A stretch of DNA of 64,000 bases. Source: Dirofilaria immitis. Lineage: Eukaryota; Nematoda; Chromadorea; Rhabditida; Onchocercidae. The notes below the pieces were generated by a model. The model was not told where the DNA came from, ran no database searches, and was given only the letters and a program-made list of their open reading frames with translations. A program made the position numbers and the translations under genes. The stretch covers positions 868,001-932,000 of the forward strand of contig JAKNDB010000064.1 of assembly GCA_024305405.1 (NCBI GenBank), given 5' to 3'. Of this stretch, positions 24,884 to 38,072 are shown in pieces. Positions within the stretch are counted from its first letter, which is position 1. Every line of letters begins with the position of its first letter.

Positions 24884-25096
24884 AAAGATGATAAAGAAGG
24901 CGCAAATGTCGAGAATTGATTAATGAAGAAGTAACAAATATAACTATTATCATAAAACTTATTCATATAAATAACCTTATGAAAAGAAGGCGCAAATGTC
25001 GAGAATTGATTAATGAATAAGTAACAAGTATAACTATTTTATCATAACGTTATTTATATGAATAACCTTATGATAAAAAAAAGGCGCAAATGTCGT
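24884..25096. repeat. about 90-bp tandem repeat x 2.5 carrying GGCGCAAATGTCG
   Basis: GGCGCAAATGTCG at 24,899, 24,989 and 25,083, followed by agaattgattaatgaa and the block taacaagtataactatt. The 13-bp core is far richer in G+C than its surroundings. Confidence 0.9.
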
Positions 25097-25580
25097 AAGT
25101 TTATTTATATAAATTAGCCTAAATGCTTTAACCTGTTTTCTCCACAAATATAAAACTTCCTTCTTCTCCTTCTCTTCTTCTTCTTCTTCCATTTCTTCTA
25201 AACAAAAAAAAAAAAAGTAGAAGGGAAAAAAAAGGAGAAGGAATATTTACGGGAGGTCCTTCAATTCATTCATTCATCTCATTTCCATATTTAATCAATT
25301 CTCATTCCTTCTTCCTTTTTTTTTCTCCCCTCTCTCTCTCTCTCTCTCTTTCCCTTTCCCTCTCTCTTACCTTATCTTATCATCAATATGGTTTATTTTT
25401 TTATCATCAATAGTTTACTTTCTCTTTTTCTCTTTCCTTAAAAAAAAAAGAAAAGATTCTCTTTGTAATAGTATAAACAAATATTATAAAAAAAAAAAAG
25501 AAACAAAGTAATTAAAAATTAATTAATAAAAGAATTTTTTAGTAAAAATGATTTTTTTAAAAAAAAGGATAATAATTAAA
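25097..25580. other. AT-rich flank with CT tract
   Basis: CTT/TTC-rich 25,150-25,200, (CT)n 25,329-25,372. No gene seen. Confidence 0.75.
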
Positions 25581-26007
25581 AAATCGTTTTATTTCTTCCT
25601 TATATTACTTAATTCATTTGTTTATGTATATGATTAAAGATATGATAAGTGATAAGTGTTATCATATATCAAATAATTATTATATTTAAAAATATCATAT
25701 ATTTATTGTATGTATATGAAAGATTAATTTATGAAAAATTTCTCACCTGATATTATTTTTTTCGAGAATATTGCTATATATATTTCTGCATACTAGAAAA
25801 ATCGTTTTCTTTTTTCTTATATTACTTAATTCATTTGTTTATGTATATGATTAAAGATATGATAAGTGTCATGATATATCAAATAATTATTATATTTAAA
25901 AATATCATATATTTATTGTATGTATATGAGAGATTAATTTATGAAAAAATTTCTCACCTGATATTATTTTTTTCGAGAATATTGATATGTATATTTCTGC
26001 ATACTAG
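25581..26007. repeat. tandem duplication, 218 bp x 2
   Basis: From aaatcgttttatttc to atttctgcatactag, repeated from 25,799 with few differences (atatgataagtgataagtg shortened in copy 2). Confidence 0.95.
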
Positions 26008-26192
26008 ATGATACATATATGTATGTATATCAGAAGATTAATATTTAAAATACATTGAAGATTTCTTTTTCTTGACATTTTCGAATAATCAAAGATCAGT
26101 TATTTTTAAGAAATCTTTTTTGTTTCAAATATTTTAGAAAAATATGATATATTTTATTAAAAATCAACGGCAAATACTGTAAAATATTACTT

Positions 26193-26459
26193 ACAAGAAT
26201 ACAGTATATATACACATATATAATATTTATTCATACTGTAAATACAGTATATGTAATAAGTATTCATTAGATACGGTAGAAAATTATTTGAAATATTTCC
26301 TGGCAATATTGTAGATCACAAGAATACAAGTATATATATGCACATATATATAATAGTTATTCATACTGTAAATACAGTATATATGTACATGCTATAATGA
26401 TTATTCATTAGATACGGTAGAAAATTATTTGAAATATTTCTTGGCAATATTGTACATCA
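26193..26459. repeat. tandem duplication, about 125-140 bp x 2
   Basis: acaagaatacagtatatata to tttcctggcaatattgtaga, repeated from 26,318. Contains the inverted core atactgtaaatacagtat in each copy. Confidence 0.93.
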
Positions 26460-27792
26460 AAGATTAAACGCAAATATTTTATTATAATAAAAGATTTGAA
26501 AATAATTTTATGATATTTCAAAGTATTTCTTTTTCTTTTTAAATATTTTAATCCAACCAAAATGAATTTCTTAGTTCAATGTTAAGCGATTAAAAATTGT
26601 AATAATTTTAATTATTAATAGCAAATAAAATTTTTAAAGATAATATTCGATAATTGACAATTGATAATATCATGAAATTTCTAATCAGTTACTTCTTAAA
26701 AATAATATATAAAACAATTTTGAATATTCGAAAAAAACAAACAAATCATATATTATATTGGTTTTGATTATTTAAAAACATTTATTACAAATTAATCAAA
26801 ATGAAATTATTATGATAATTATGTTATCAAAAGATTATCCTAATAATCTATATATAAGTTTTATTTTAAATAAAATTTCCTCTATCATAAATTTCAATTT
26901 ATAATCGTTTTATCATTCAACATAATGATAATAACAATTTTTTTATCTCACAAAACAGTTATTTTTTTATAATTAATCAAATTTATTTTCGTTTTCTAAA
27001 AAAAAAAAAATTTTTAAATTAAATAAATTCCGATTGATTGATTTTAGAAATAATTTATTCGTATTTTTTTGCATAATATTTATGCACAATTAATATGATA
27101 TTTTTGCTTTATGAAAAATAAAGCAAAAAGAAATTGAAATTAAAAAAGGAATTGAAATATATAAAATTAATTGATAATTTCAATTTAATTAATTTCATTT
27201 TTCTTCCTTTTTTTTCCTTTGATCATTTTAATCATTCATACATTTCTTTTATATCACTTAGAATAATTGATTATTTTCTATAATTTTATTAGAAAAAAAA
27301 ATTTGATTAAAATTACAATGCAAGTAAATGAAAAGAAAAAAACATATATTATATTATATATAAATAAAATTTGAAATCAAAAAAGGAAGTCGATTAAATA
27401 TTTACTTAATTCTTTTTTTTTATATATTAATTTAACAATGATATATATACATATATGCATAAGATGATGATGATGATGATGATGATAAAAGAATGGAAAA
27501 ATATGCAAAAAGAAGAATGAAGTGATGAAATGATGAAAAGAATGAAATAAGAAGGATGATAATGATGATGATAATGATGATAATGAGGATGATGATGATG
27601 ATGCTGATGATGACGATGATGATGAGGAAGAAAAAGAAGAAGTAAAATATATTCACTCAATTAATTACTTATTCGAAAATGTGAAAGATCTCATCGTCCC
27701 TCTTCTTTAAATTCTTATTAATAACGAAGCATACACATACATGCATGCACATACACAAACACATACATATACATATACATATACATACATAG

Positions 27793-27831
<39 letters not shown>

Positions 27832-29909
27832 TTTCAATACATATTAAGTTGTTAAGCAGTGCTTAATTGGCATTACTATTCCTAATTTCTAAGGCTTGAG
27901 AAGTTAAGTATAATTGTATATCATCGGATATAAGCTTGGATTGCCACAAACACTTCTAATGAGCTAAGCTTAGAAAACTTTTTGTTAAAAAGATAGTTAG
28001 CTTATTATTATTGTTATTATTATTATTATTGCTATTATCATTATCATTGATATCATTACTATTATTATTATCACTATTACTATTATAATTTATTTAGCAT
28101 AAAAGTAAAAATAAAAATGCTATTATCATTATTATTAACATTATTATCATTATTTGTTATTATTGTTATTATTATTATTATCATTATTATTATTACTATT
28201 ACTATTAAAATTTAGTTGACCTAAAAAGTAAAATTAAGATCCAACGAAAAGCAGAAAAGAATAAAAAATTTTCAAAAAAAGTTTTAAAAAATACAAATAA
28301 TTATATTATTTAAATTTAAACAAATTAATAATAATAATAATTATTACTATTATTATCATTATTATTGTCATTATCATTAATACTATTATTATAATGATAA
28401 TATACTAACAAATTAATAATAATAATTACTGCTATGATTATTATTATTATTATTATCATTAATACTGTTACTACAATGATAAAAGAAATTTTTAATAAAA
28501 TTTAAAGAAAAACTTTTTTAAATTTCAAAAAAAAAAGTAAAGAAATTAAGAAATGAAAAAAAGTTGATGAAGAGAAAAGATAAGAGAAGAAAAGATAGGC
28601 GAAAATATAAATTAAAATTAGAAAAAATAAATAAATAAGAATAAAAATAATCACATTTAACATCGATTAATATTATTTGCCCACCTGTTCAGGTTACGTA
28701 TTTTAAAAATGATTCGAAATGGAATCTCGCCAAGAATGAACAAAAAAAAAACTCTTCCTACTCATATATTATTGTTATTATTATTATTATCATTACTGCT
28801 ATTATTGTTACTATTATTATCATTATCAATATTACTATTACTATAATGATAATACAATAATAATACTAATAATAATAATTGCAGATTATTATCACTGCAA
28901 ATGTTTTCCTAAATTAATTAATTTTAATTTTAAATAATACTTTTAATATTTGCATAAATTTATGTGATATTTATAAACAATCATTATGCTATAAATAAAT
29001 ATCTTTGATAATTTATTTATCATCAAACTATAACTTATTAAACAAAAAAAAGTTTTATCAAAAATATATTTACATTTATCATAATATACATCATAATAAT
29101 TAGTAATAAGAATTTTTTTCTTAGAACAAAAAGGAAAAAAAAGGATTATATAAAAACTTAAACTTAAAAACTTAAATTTAAAAACTTAAAACAAAAAATG
29201 ATACTAGAAAAAATTGTAGGCTGATAATAGTAAATAGGAATAATGATAATAATGATAATGATAATCAAATTTTTGGATAACATTCTAAGATCGAAGCTAT
29301 TGATTGATTATTCGTTTCCAGATTTTCGTTGCTTTTTTTTCTTTTTTTTCTTATTCTCGGAATTTCGAGATTAATTAATTCCATGGTTTTTTTTTTGTTT
29401 ACAGAGATTTTTATTCGCTTATCTATCTACTGATCTATGAAAACACAAATAATATTGCTTATCAGAAAATGTAGATGATGAAGGAGGAAGAAGAAGAAGA
29501 AGAAAAGAAGAAGAAGAAGAAGAAGAAGAAGAAAACGATTCGTTATTTATTTATTTTATTTTTGAAAAATTCGCTATTTATTTATTTATTTATTTTTTTT
29601 TGACAAAATAAAAATTAATAAATAAATTGATTTTTAAAAAATAAATATTAAAGTTTAATTAATAAATCAAAAACTTATTTATTTATTTATTTATTTTTAG
29701 TGCAAAATTTTTTGCACTAAAAAAAAAGAAAAATAAGTTACATATTTTTTTAATAGTATGATAGTTTTGATAAATTATCATAGAGGGAGGAAATGAAAAA
29801 TTAGTTCAAGGATAGAATTGAGTAAATATTAAAATTTAAACTAATAAATTTTGAATCATATATTTCTGAGAATAAACATTTTTATTCAAGATACTCTTAG
29901 GTATTACTG

Positions 29910-29955
<46 letters not shown>

Positions 29956-30149
29956 TCATCATCATCATTCATCATCTCTTACTAACCAATACTTTTACAA
30001 CTATTATCAAACAAATCACTTAAGTTTTGAAGAACATCATTGGTAGAATATAAATATATCCATCTATCTATTTATAAAATATTCGGTGTAAATTTCTCGG
30101 TCAAACAAACAACAAAACAACCTTCAACTGTCAGCAAATTCTATTTTAT
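26460..30149. other. gene-free AT-rich stretch with ATT/ATC arrays
   Basis: (GAT)n 27,461-27,625; (CATA)n/(CA)n 27,729-27,830; interspersed ATT-ATC arrays 27,990-28,480 and 28,760-28,880; (GAA)n 29,485-29,533; (TTTA)n 29,574-29,592; (ATC)n 29,912-29,965. No gene seen. Confidence 0.7.
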
Positions 30150-30182
30150 TTATTATTCAAAATTTTAAATTTTGAATAATAA
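30150..30182. repeat. perfect 16-bp palindrome with 1-nt centre
   Basis: TTATTATTCAAAATTT at 30,150-30,165 and its complement at 30,167-30,182. Confidence 0.92.
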
Positions 30183-30600
30183 TCTAAAGAAAGAATAAAA
30201 TAAATGTTATAATTTATAAGAATATTTTGAGAGAGACAGAGATAAAGAGAGAGAAAGAGAGAGAGAGATAAAGAGAGAGAGGGGAAAAGAGAGAGTAAGA
30301 GAGAGAGAGAGGGGGAAAGAGAGAAAGAATAAATGAAATAATTGTTAAAAAAAAATTGATGAAGAAGTTTTCTTCTGTTTTTTTGTTTTGAGGAGTAAAA
30401 AAAACCATTTTCATGTTTTATATATATATATATCGAGAAGAGCGAGAAATTTATATAGAAAAGATATAAGAGATGTATGAAAATATAAAGAAAAGAGAGA
30501 GAAAAGAAAAAGAATAGAAAATAAGAGAGTATTATTTCAAAAAAAAAAAAATTTGTAGAAATGATATTTGAAATAAACAAAACAAGGAACGAAAATGCTG
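30183..30600. other. purine-rich tract
   Basis: GA-rich plus strand from 30,230 to 30,330; long minus-strand open frames (144 and 66 codons) are its artefacts. Confidence 0.8.
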
Positions 30601-30835
30601 AGATAGTTTGTCAAGACAAGATATGCTGAAGGGGGAGGGAGGGGGAGGAAGGAAGCGAAAGCGGGAAGAGGGGGAAAAAAACATTTATTGATAAAAATGG
30701 AAGAAAGGCAAGAATGAGGGCGGTCGAGAGCGAAGCGAAAAGTTTAGCGTTGTGAGGTGGAAATATGAAATAAGTTGAAAGTAGAAGATTGGCGTGGGCG
30801 CGGACAGGTGCGAAGAAAAGGTATTGAATTGATGA
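30601..30835. other. GC-rich island with G-quadruplex potential
   Basis: Runs GGGGG, GGG, GGGGG, GG, GGG, GGGGG lie between 30,631 and 30,674 on the plus strand, then ordinary-composition sequence to 30,825 with several CG dinucleotides (ggcggtcgagagcgaagcga, gtgggcgcggac). It is the richest G+C patch in the left 40 kb. No convincing coding frame; it could be regulatory. Confidence 0.5.
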
Positions 30836-32092
30836 TAGCTACCAAAAAAAAAAAAAGAAAAGAAACGAAATGAGAAAAGATGTATTATTAGCCAATAAAG
30901 GAATAATCTGAATGAAAAAAAAAAAAAGCTCAATGGCTAATATTACTATTATTCCTTTTTTTTCTCTATTCTATTCTATTCTCTTTTATTCTATTCCATT
31001 TATTCATTCATTCATTCATTATCCTATACTATTCATACTATATACAATACCATATTCTTATCTATACTATATAATACTTTATTCCTTATCGTTTTCTTTT
31101 TTTGATGAAAATTTAAATTATTTTTATTTAACATTTTATAACTATCAATTAATTAATTAACAGGTATAAAGAATATTTAAGAAATAGATAAATATCTGAA
31201 TAGAAAATATTAAAGCATTAAAAATGAATGATAAACTATAAATTTATAATTTCCAAAATATAGCAAGCAAAAATTCTGCTAATACGAGATTATTATCATT
31301 CGAGTTGCTCATCATCCCAATATATTTTACGAGAATTAGCGGGAGAATATCGGGAAATTTATGGTTTTCGGAATTATCAGAAATCATTGTTAGAAATTAT
31401 TGCATGATAACAATTATCATTAGTTTATCATATCAATTGATAATACAAAATTTGAAATGCTGAAATATATTCATATATTTATTATTATTATTATTAAAAG
31501 TCGTATTATTATTGCTACTAATATTATTATTATTATCAATTATCATTGTTATTATTGTTACTATTACTATTCTTATTATTATTATCAATTATTTTTATCA
31601 TTATTGGTAGTATCTAGATATATTAATAAAACTAAAAAATTTTCTTATCAATAGATTATTAAGCAATTTTTGTTAATATCAAAAATTTCATTAAATTTAT
31701 CACTAAATATTATCATACATAAAATAATTTGTATATATTTAAAAAAAAAAAAGATAGTAAATGATTTATTGATAAATAAGCGATAAAATTTGAATCAATA
31801 TAATAAACATAATCATCATATCATTCTATTATTATCATTCTATTATTTTTTTCCTTTTGATTATTTCTATTTTAAATTTCTTTTCATTGTGATATGAAAA
31901 AAAAAGAAATAAATAAATTGCATTTTTTTCTATTTTTTTCATCTACAAATTTTGATATTTTTAAAATTTTCAAAAAATTTTTTCCTAAAAATGATTGAAT
32001 GAAAAGAATGAAATAAATAAGTAGCAATTATTGTTTATTAATAATAATAATAATAATAATAAATAATCTTAGGTAAACAATTCTTCTTTATT
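30836..32092. other. AT-rich flank
   Basis: ATTC-rich 30,965-31,020, ATT/ATC 31,478-31,610, AAT 32,040-32,060. No gene seen. Confidence 0.75.
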
Positions 32093-32790
32093 TTTCATTT
32101 CGATTCATTGTTTATTTATTTATTCATTTAAATGAATAAATAAATAAATAATTAAATAAGTAATCAATTAAGCAATTAAATAATTAAATAAATAAATGAG
32201 GAATTTTTATGAAATGAAAGAGGAAATGTTTTTTTCTTCGTTTAATTCATTGTTTATTTATTTATTTGTTTAAATGAATAAGTTAAACAATCAAATAAGT
32301 AATCAATTAAATAAATAAATAGGTAATTAAGTAAATAAATAATTAAGTAATTAAGTAAATAAATAAGGAACTATTGTGAATTGAAGGAGGAAAGGTTTTT
32401 TTTTTTTTCATTCAATTCATTGTTTATTTATTTAAACGAATAAAGTTTAACAATTAAATAAGTAATCAATTAAATAATTAAGTAATTAAGTAAATAAATA
32501 AGGAACTGTTATGAAATGAAGGAGAAAAGGTTTCTTTTCCTTTCAGTTCATTGTTTATTTATTTAAATGAATAAGTTAAACAATTAAATAAGTAATCGAT
32601 TAAGCAACTAAATAAATTAAGTAATTAAGTAAATAAATAATTAAGTAAATAAATAAGGAATTATTATGAAATAAAGGAGGATTCATTGTTTATTTATTTA
32701 TTTATTTGGATGAATAAATAAGTTAAATAATTACGTAAATAATCAATTAAGTAATTAAATAAATAAATAAGAAATTATTAATGAAAATGA
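32093..32790. repeat. tandem repeat, about 120-190 bp x 5
   Basis: Each unit has attcattgtttatttatttat, then aaatgaataaataagttaaa, aattaaataagtaatcaatt and a closing gaaatgaaggaggaaaggtt. Unit length varies through (AAAT)n slippage. TTTATT and AATAAA blocks can pair within each unit. Confidence 0.88.
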
Positions 32791-32879
32791 ATGAATGAAT
32801 GAATGAGAAAAGGAAAGAATGAAATAAAAAATCTTGAAATAGGAAAGAAATTGTTGACTTCGAGATTGTTGAATGCATT

Positions 32880-32914
<35 letters not shown>

Positions 32915-33198
32915 AATAATAATCATCATCAACATCATCATTATCATCATCATCATCATCACAATCATTATCATCATTTTGCAAAGATTGCATGTTTATG
33001 CTAATCATTTTACCAACTAATTATATTCTTTTCTTTCGTATTTTCAAATAATACTTCTCATACATACATACATACATACATACTTATGTATATTATATTC
33101 TTTCTTTATCTTTTCTTCTTCTTTAAATAATATTAATAATAATATTTTTCTTTTTCCTTTTTTTCTTAGTTGCATAAACAATTTAGCAAATCAATTTG

Positions 33199-33236
<38 letters not shown>

Positions 33237-33515
33237 TAATCAATTTGATTCATTGATTATTTAATAAATTATAATAATAATGATGGTAATATAAAAATTA
33301 TAATTGTATTTATTTTATTTTAATTTGTATTATTATTATTATTATTATGTATTATTATTATTATTATTGGAATTAAAATTGGAATTGAAATTAAAATTGA
33401 AATTGAAGTTGAAATCGAAAATTAAGAATCAAATGATAATCTCATTAGATATTCATTAAAATAATTGCTTTCATCCTTACAAGAGCAATGGCACTTTCTT
33501 ACTTTATCATCTTCC
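32791..33515. other. microsatellite-rich flank
   Basis: (ATC)n 32,879-32,970, (CATA)n 33,062-33,085, (AATC)n 33,199-33,236, (ATT)n 33,330-33,368. No gene seen. Confidence 0.75.
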
Positions 33516-33653
33516 TTAAAGCATATAGCAACAAACCTTTTCAAGCACTATTTCCTCCTTCAATTCATTCTCGTCATCATCATTCTCGAGAAAGGAAATG
33601 ATCCCTGGATAATTGCAAATTAAATTTGCATTGATCTTGGAAAGCTTCTTCAT
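33516..33653 (-). CDS. possible small gene or exon, 45 residues
   Basis: Reads MKKLSKINANLICNYPGIIS, FLENDDDENELKEEIVLEKV, CCYML and a TAA. Codon use is varied and the sequence less AT-rich than its flanks. GAAAAG/GTTTGT near the end could be a splice donor, making it a first exon. No homologue recognised; no signal peptide. Confidence 0.25.
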   Translation of the reverse strand: MKKLSKINANLICNYPGIISFLENDDDENELKEEIVLEKVCCYML

Positions 33654-33808
33654 CAAACTAAGCCAATTGAAATGAATGATAAAATTTCTTCTTATCCAAA
33701 ATTACTTGACAAATATCATTATAAAATACATACATAGAAATATTTATTTTTTAACATTAATATGCAAGAAAAAAATATGCAAAATATTATCATAATTTTT
33801 TATCAAAA

Positions 33809-33965
33809 TTAACTGTTAATCATTATTATCACGAAGCAGTAACATATCATTTATTATATTTACAATTGTTAATCATTATTATCATGATATCACTTATCAT
33901 ATTTATAATTGTTAATCATTATCATCATGAAGCAGCAACATATCACTTATCATTTTTACATTTAT
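33809..33965. repeat. tandem repeat, about 55 bp x 3
   Basis: tgttaatcattattatcacg, aagcagtaacatatca and ttattatatttacaat recur three times with small changes. Confidence 0.9.
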
Positions 33966-34937
33966 TTCATATTATCAGAGAAAAAAACGAAAATATCATA
34001 AAATATTATCACTTAAATATAATCTCTTCATCTATAAATTGATAAATAGAAAAAGCAAAAGAAAAAAATGATACATTGATATTGAAATAGTATATCTTAT
34101 ATTTCAAATGGAATGATATATTGATATAAGATAAAATTATCTGATATACAGTAATACGATTTGTATTAATTTTGATTTATGCAAAAAAATTAAAATAAAT
34201 AATTAAAAATTTTGTAGGAATAAAATTGTAAACATAGAAATATGAATTCTGATAATGAGAAAATGAACAAAACGAAGAAATATAAAAAGATTAAATTAAA
34301 AGGAATTATTCTATTACTATTATTATTATTTATTAACTTAATAAATGATTTTAAGTAATTGATTATTATATTTAAAATAATAAATTAAAATTTGTTATTT
34401 TTCTTTTTTTTCTAATGCAATATGAATAAAATCAAAAAAATGAATAAAAAAATATAAAAAGAATATATCAAATTTATTGATAATAAAATTATATATTATC
34501 ATATCCGAATATTTCTAATTTTTGAAATGAAAAAGAAGTTATCAAGTTATTAAATTCGTATAATTTAATTAGTTAATTTAAATTAATAATTAACTAACTA
34601 ACCAATACTTTTAATTAAATTATCAGTGAATTAATTCAGATAAATTAGTTTTCAAAATCAGTGAGCGATAAAATTTTTCGTTTTTTTTTTGATTTATAAT
34701 ATATTTTGTTGAATAATTCATTTATATTAAGTACTTATAAAAATGAGTATTTAATTATTTAATTAGTTAATTAATTTTATTTTAAAAATTTTAATTATTA
34801 ATAAATGAATTCTTTTTTCTCTGAACTTTTTCTTCGTTCTTTCATCTTATTTTTAATTAAAATTCTTTTAATAATTTCACACTGCGATGGGAGAAGAAAA
34901 AAACAGAAATGATTAATAATTTTCATTTATGATCATA
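33966..34937. other. AT-rich flank, nothing seen
   Basis: A/T-rich DNA with TTAA-rich stretches; no gene, no clear repeat. Confidence 0.75.
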
Positions 34938-35372
34938 ATATTCATTCATTCATTCATTCATTCGATCATTCATTTTATCATTCATTCATTCATTTAATTG
35001 ATCATTCATTCTCTCATTCATTCATTCGATCATTCACTCAGTCGATCATTCATTCATTCATTCATTCATTCATCATTCATTCATTCATTCATTCATTCAT
35101 TCGATCATTCATTTATTCCACCATTCATTCGATCCATCAGATCATCCATTCATTCAATCATTTATTCATCGGATCATTCATTCTCTCATTCATTCACTCA
35201 ATCATTCATTCATTCATTCATTCGATCATTCATTCTCTCATTCATTCATTTATTCATTTATTCGACCATTCATTCGATCCATCAGATCATCCATTCATTC
35301 AATCATTCATTCATCGGATCATTCATTGCATTGTTCATTCATTTGATCATTCATTCATTCAAACAAACAATC
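34938..35372. repeat. (ATTC)n minisatellite with higher-order 145-bp repeat
   Basis: ATTC tetramers broken by gatc. The block gaccattcattcgatccatc with agatcatccattcattcaat occurs at about 35,118 and 35,264. A 136-codon Ile/His/Ser open frame follows from the repeat and is not a gene. Confidence 0.92.
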
Positions 35373-36289
35373 TTTGAGGCAAGCAATAATAATAGTAATA
35401 ATACTTAACTATTATGCTTCAATGAACATATACATTTAAGATGACTAATCCGAACACGTGTCTACTACTACTACTACTACTATTACTACTATTACTATTT
35501 ACAATGCCTGAATTATTTTCAATGATGTTGATGATGATGATGTGATGATGATGATGATGATTAATGATGATATGATGATGACCTTACATTGACCTATATT
35601 CCCTCATCAAAAAAGTATCATTTTTTTTTCTTTATTTCTTTAGAACAAAGGAAAAAAAAAAAGGAAAGCTCGACAGGTAGAAAAAAAAAACAAATAAAAA
35701 GACGAAATAGGAAATAATGAAAATGAAAATATAATAATTAAATAGGGAAGTTTTCGTTTTCGTTTTTTTTCCCTTTTAAATGATAAAAATAAACAAACAA
35801 TTGTTTATTTATTTATTTAACAATGTAAATATAAATAAATGAAACAAAAATAATAACAAATAAATAAAAATAAACAAATAAATAAATAAAAATAAACGAA
35901 AAATCTTGTAATTCAAACAAAAAAAATTAATTCATTGTTTTAATTATTTTAAATAGTATGATAATATATGATGTAATAATTGACATATTTATATATTAAG
36001 TGATAATTTTTTTATATGATAAAAATAATCATCTATTTTGTTTCTAATAAACTATTAAAATGATTAAACTATTTTTTAGATATTTCATTGATGTTAAATG
36101 AAAAAATTGCTATTTCTCGACAATAATATTTATCACTGATAATATTTGAAACATGAAAAAAATGATAAATACATAAATTAAAATTAGTAATTAATTTAAA
36201 AAAAAATTAACAAAAATATTAATAATTTACTTTTTTTTTTTTGGTAGATAATAAATAAACAAATACACAATTTATTATTAATAAAATTT
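35373..36289. other. AT-rich flank with ACT and GAT microsatellites
   Basis: (CTA)n 35,463-35,500, (GAT)n 35,523-35,580, (AAAT)n 35,840-35,895. No gene seen. Confidence 0.75.
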
Positions 36290-36740
36290 TATCAATCAAT
36301 TCCTTCTATTAATTAATTGATTATTACTACCTCTCTCGCTTTTTTTTATTTACCTTAAAAATAAATAAATAAACAAATAAACAAGATTAATTAATCGATT
36401 ATTATTTCCTCTTTCGCTTTTTTATTTATCGTAAAAATAAATAAATAAGACTATTTCATTGATTATTATTATCTCTCCTTTTTTTATTTACCGTAAAAAT
36501 AAATAAATAAACAAGACGAAGAAAAAGAAAATAAAATAAAGATGAAATTTAAAGAAAAGGAAAGGGAAATTTTTAATTCAAATTTAAAATATTTTTTTAC
36601 AACTCCTTTCTTTTTATTTATCTTAAAATAAATAAACAAATAAACAAGATTAATTAATCGATTATTATTTCCTCTTTCGTTTTTTCTTATTTATCGTAAA
36701 AATAAATAAACAAGATTAATTAATTGATTATTGCAAATAA
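36290..36740. repeat. tandem repeat, about 80-90 bp x 5
   Basis: Unit attaattaatcgattattat, ttcctctttcgctttttta, tttatcgtaaaaataaataa. Copies 3 and 4 are separated by an unrelated 90-bp insert. Confidence 0.87.
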
Positions 36741-37965
36741 ACAAAATAGATAAACAAAATAAAGAAAAAATAAATAAACAAAACGAAGAAAAAGAAAATA
36801 AATGAAAAGAATAAAGATGAAATTTAATGAAAGGGAAAGAAAAAAATTTAAAAATATTTAAATTTTTTTTAACAAATTTATCATTTAAAAATTATTTATT
36901 GATAATTACTGATAATAGATTGTATTATTTATGATTTAATCGTTTTTCATCATATACAATAATAATAATAACAATAATAATAATAATAATAATTTGCATG
37001 CAATAATAATATCACAAAAATAATCATAGCCAAAAAATTTTGCTATGATTATTTAAACTAATCGCTTAAGGCAATGCAAGTTTTGCAAAAAAAAGAAAAA
37101 TTTAATACAAAAAACTTTTCAACTTTATATAAATTATTTTTGAAAAAAAAAAAAATAAAAAATTTATTCTATACGATAATCATTCATTCATTCTTTCTTT
37201 TCTTTTTTTTAATTTTATTTTCTATATATATACATATATATATTGAAAATACCTGAAAAATATTGGTAGAATTTAAAAATCAATCAATAATTTGTATCAT
37301 TTTATGTTATGCCCATATAAAAATATATAAATAAATAAATCAATCAATAATTTGTATCATTTTATGTTGTGTCCATATAAAAATGTATAAATAAAGTTAG
37401 AAGATAAGATAATATTCCAATAATTATTTTATTATTATAATTTTTTAAAAAAAAAAAGAAATCAATCAATAATTTATATATCATATAGCGCATATATACA
37501 TACATAACATGAATCAAGTAAATTAAAAAAAAAAAAAAACAGGTAATAAACTTTAGCAACCTTTTTCGTCCGGTTTTTCTTTTCAAAGAAAAAACCAAAA
37601 AAAAAAAAAGAAACGATTATTATGATTTAATATGAAACTTTTATGTTTGGCAATTATTTTGCCTTATTTGATAAATTTCTTCTTCCATCAATTTGCTCTT
37701 TGTAAAATTTTCATAATATTTATTGCATAAAAGTTTACATTCATAATAGTTTTACATTTATTATCGCTCGATTACTAACTATTTTATGCTATCGTTTCCA
37801 TATACTTTTAGTTTCTTTTTTTTTTTTAATAAAATCCATCTGATATAGGAAGAGTAGGTATTTCGATTGAAGAATATGATTTGATTTGTATTTCTAAACT
37901 TTTAAGCAAGAAAAAGACAACATTATCAATATCTATAAAATTAAGCTTAAAGTTGCAACATTTAA
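36741..37965. other. AT-rich flank with a 60-bp pair
   Basis: caatcaataatttgtatcat with tttatgttatgcccatataa at 37,280 and again at 37,340; a third, partial copy near 37,460. AAT 36,959-36,993. No gene seen. Confidence 0.75.
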
Positions 37966-38072
37966 TTATGTTGTTGTTATTGTTACTGTTATTGTTGTTG
38001 TTGTTGTTATTGGTATTGTTATTGTTATTGTTATTGTTGTTGTTGTTGTTGTTATTGTTGTTATTGTTATTA
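37966..38072. repeat. (TTG/TTA)n microsatellite
   Basis: Trinucleotide array of TTG and TTA; poly-Asn, poly-Leu and poly-Ile/Thr open frames are artefacts. Confidence 0.95.

Noticed and set aside
30146..30580. 144-codon minus-strand frame
   Set aside because: Comes from a GA-rich tract; Ser/Leu/Phe only, no coding signal.
34998..35408. 136-codon frame rich in Ile, His and Ser
   Set aside because: Direct translation of the ATTC/GATC repeat.
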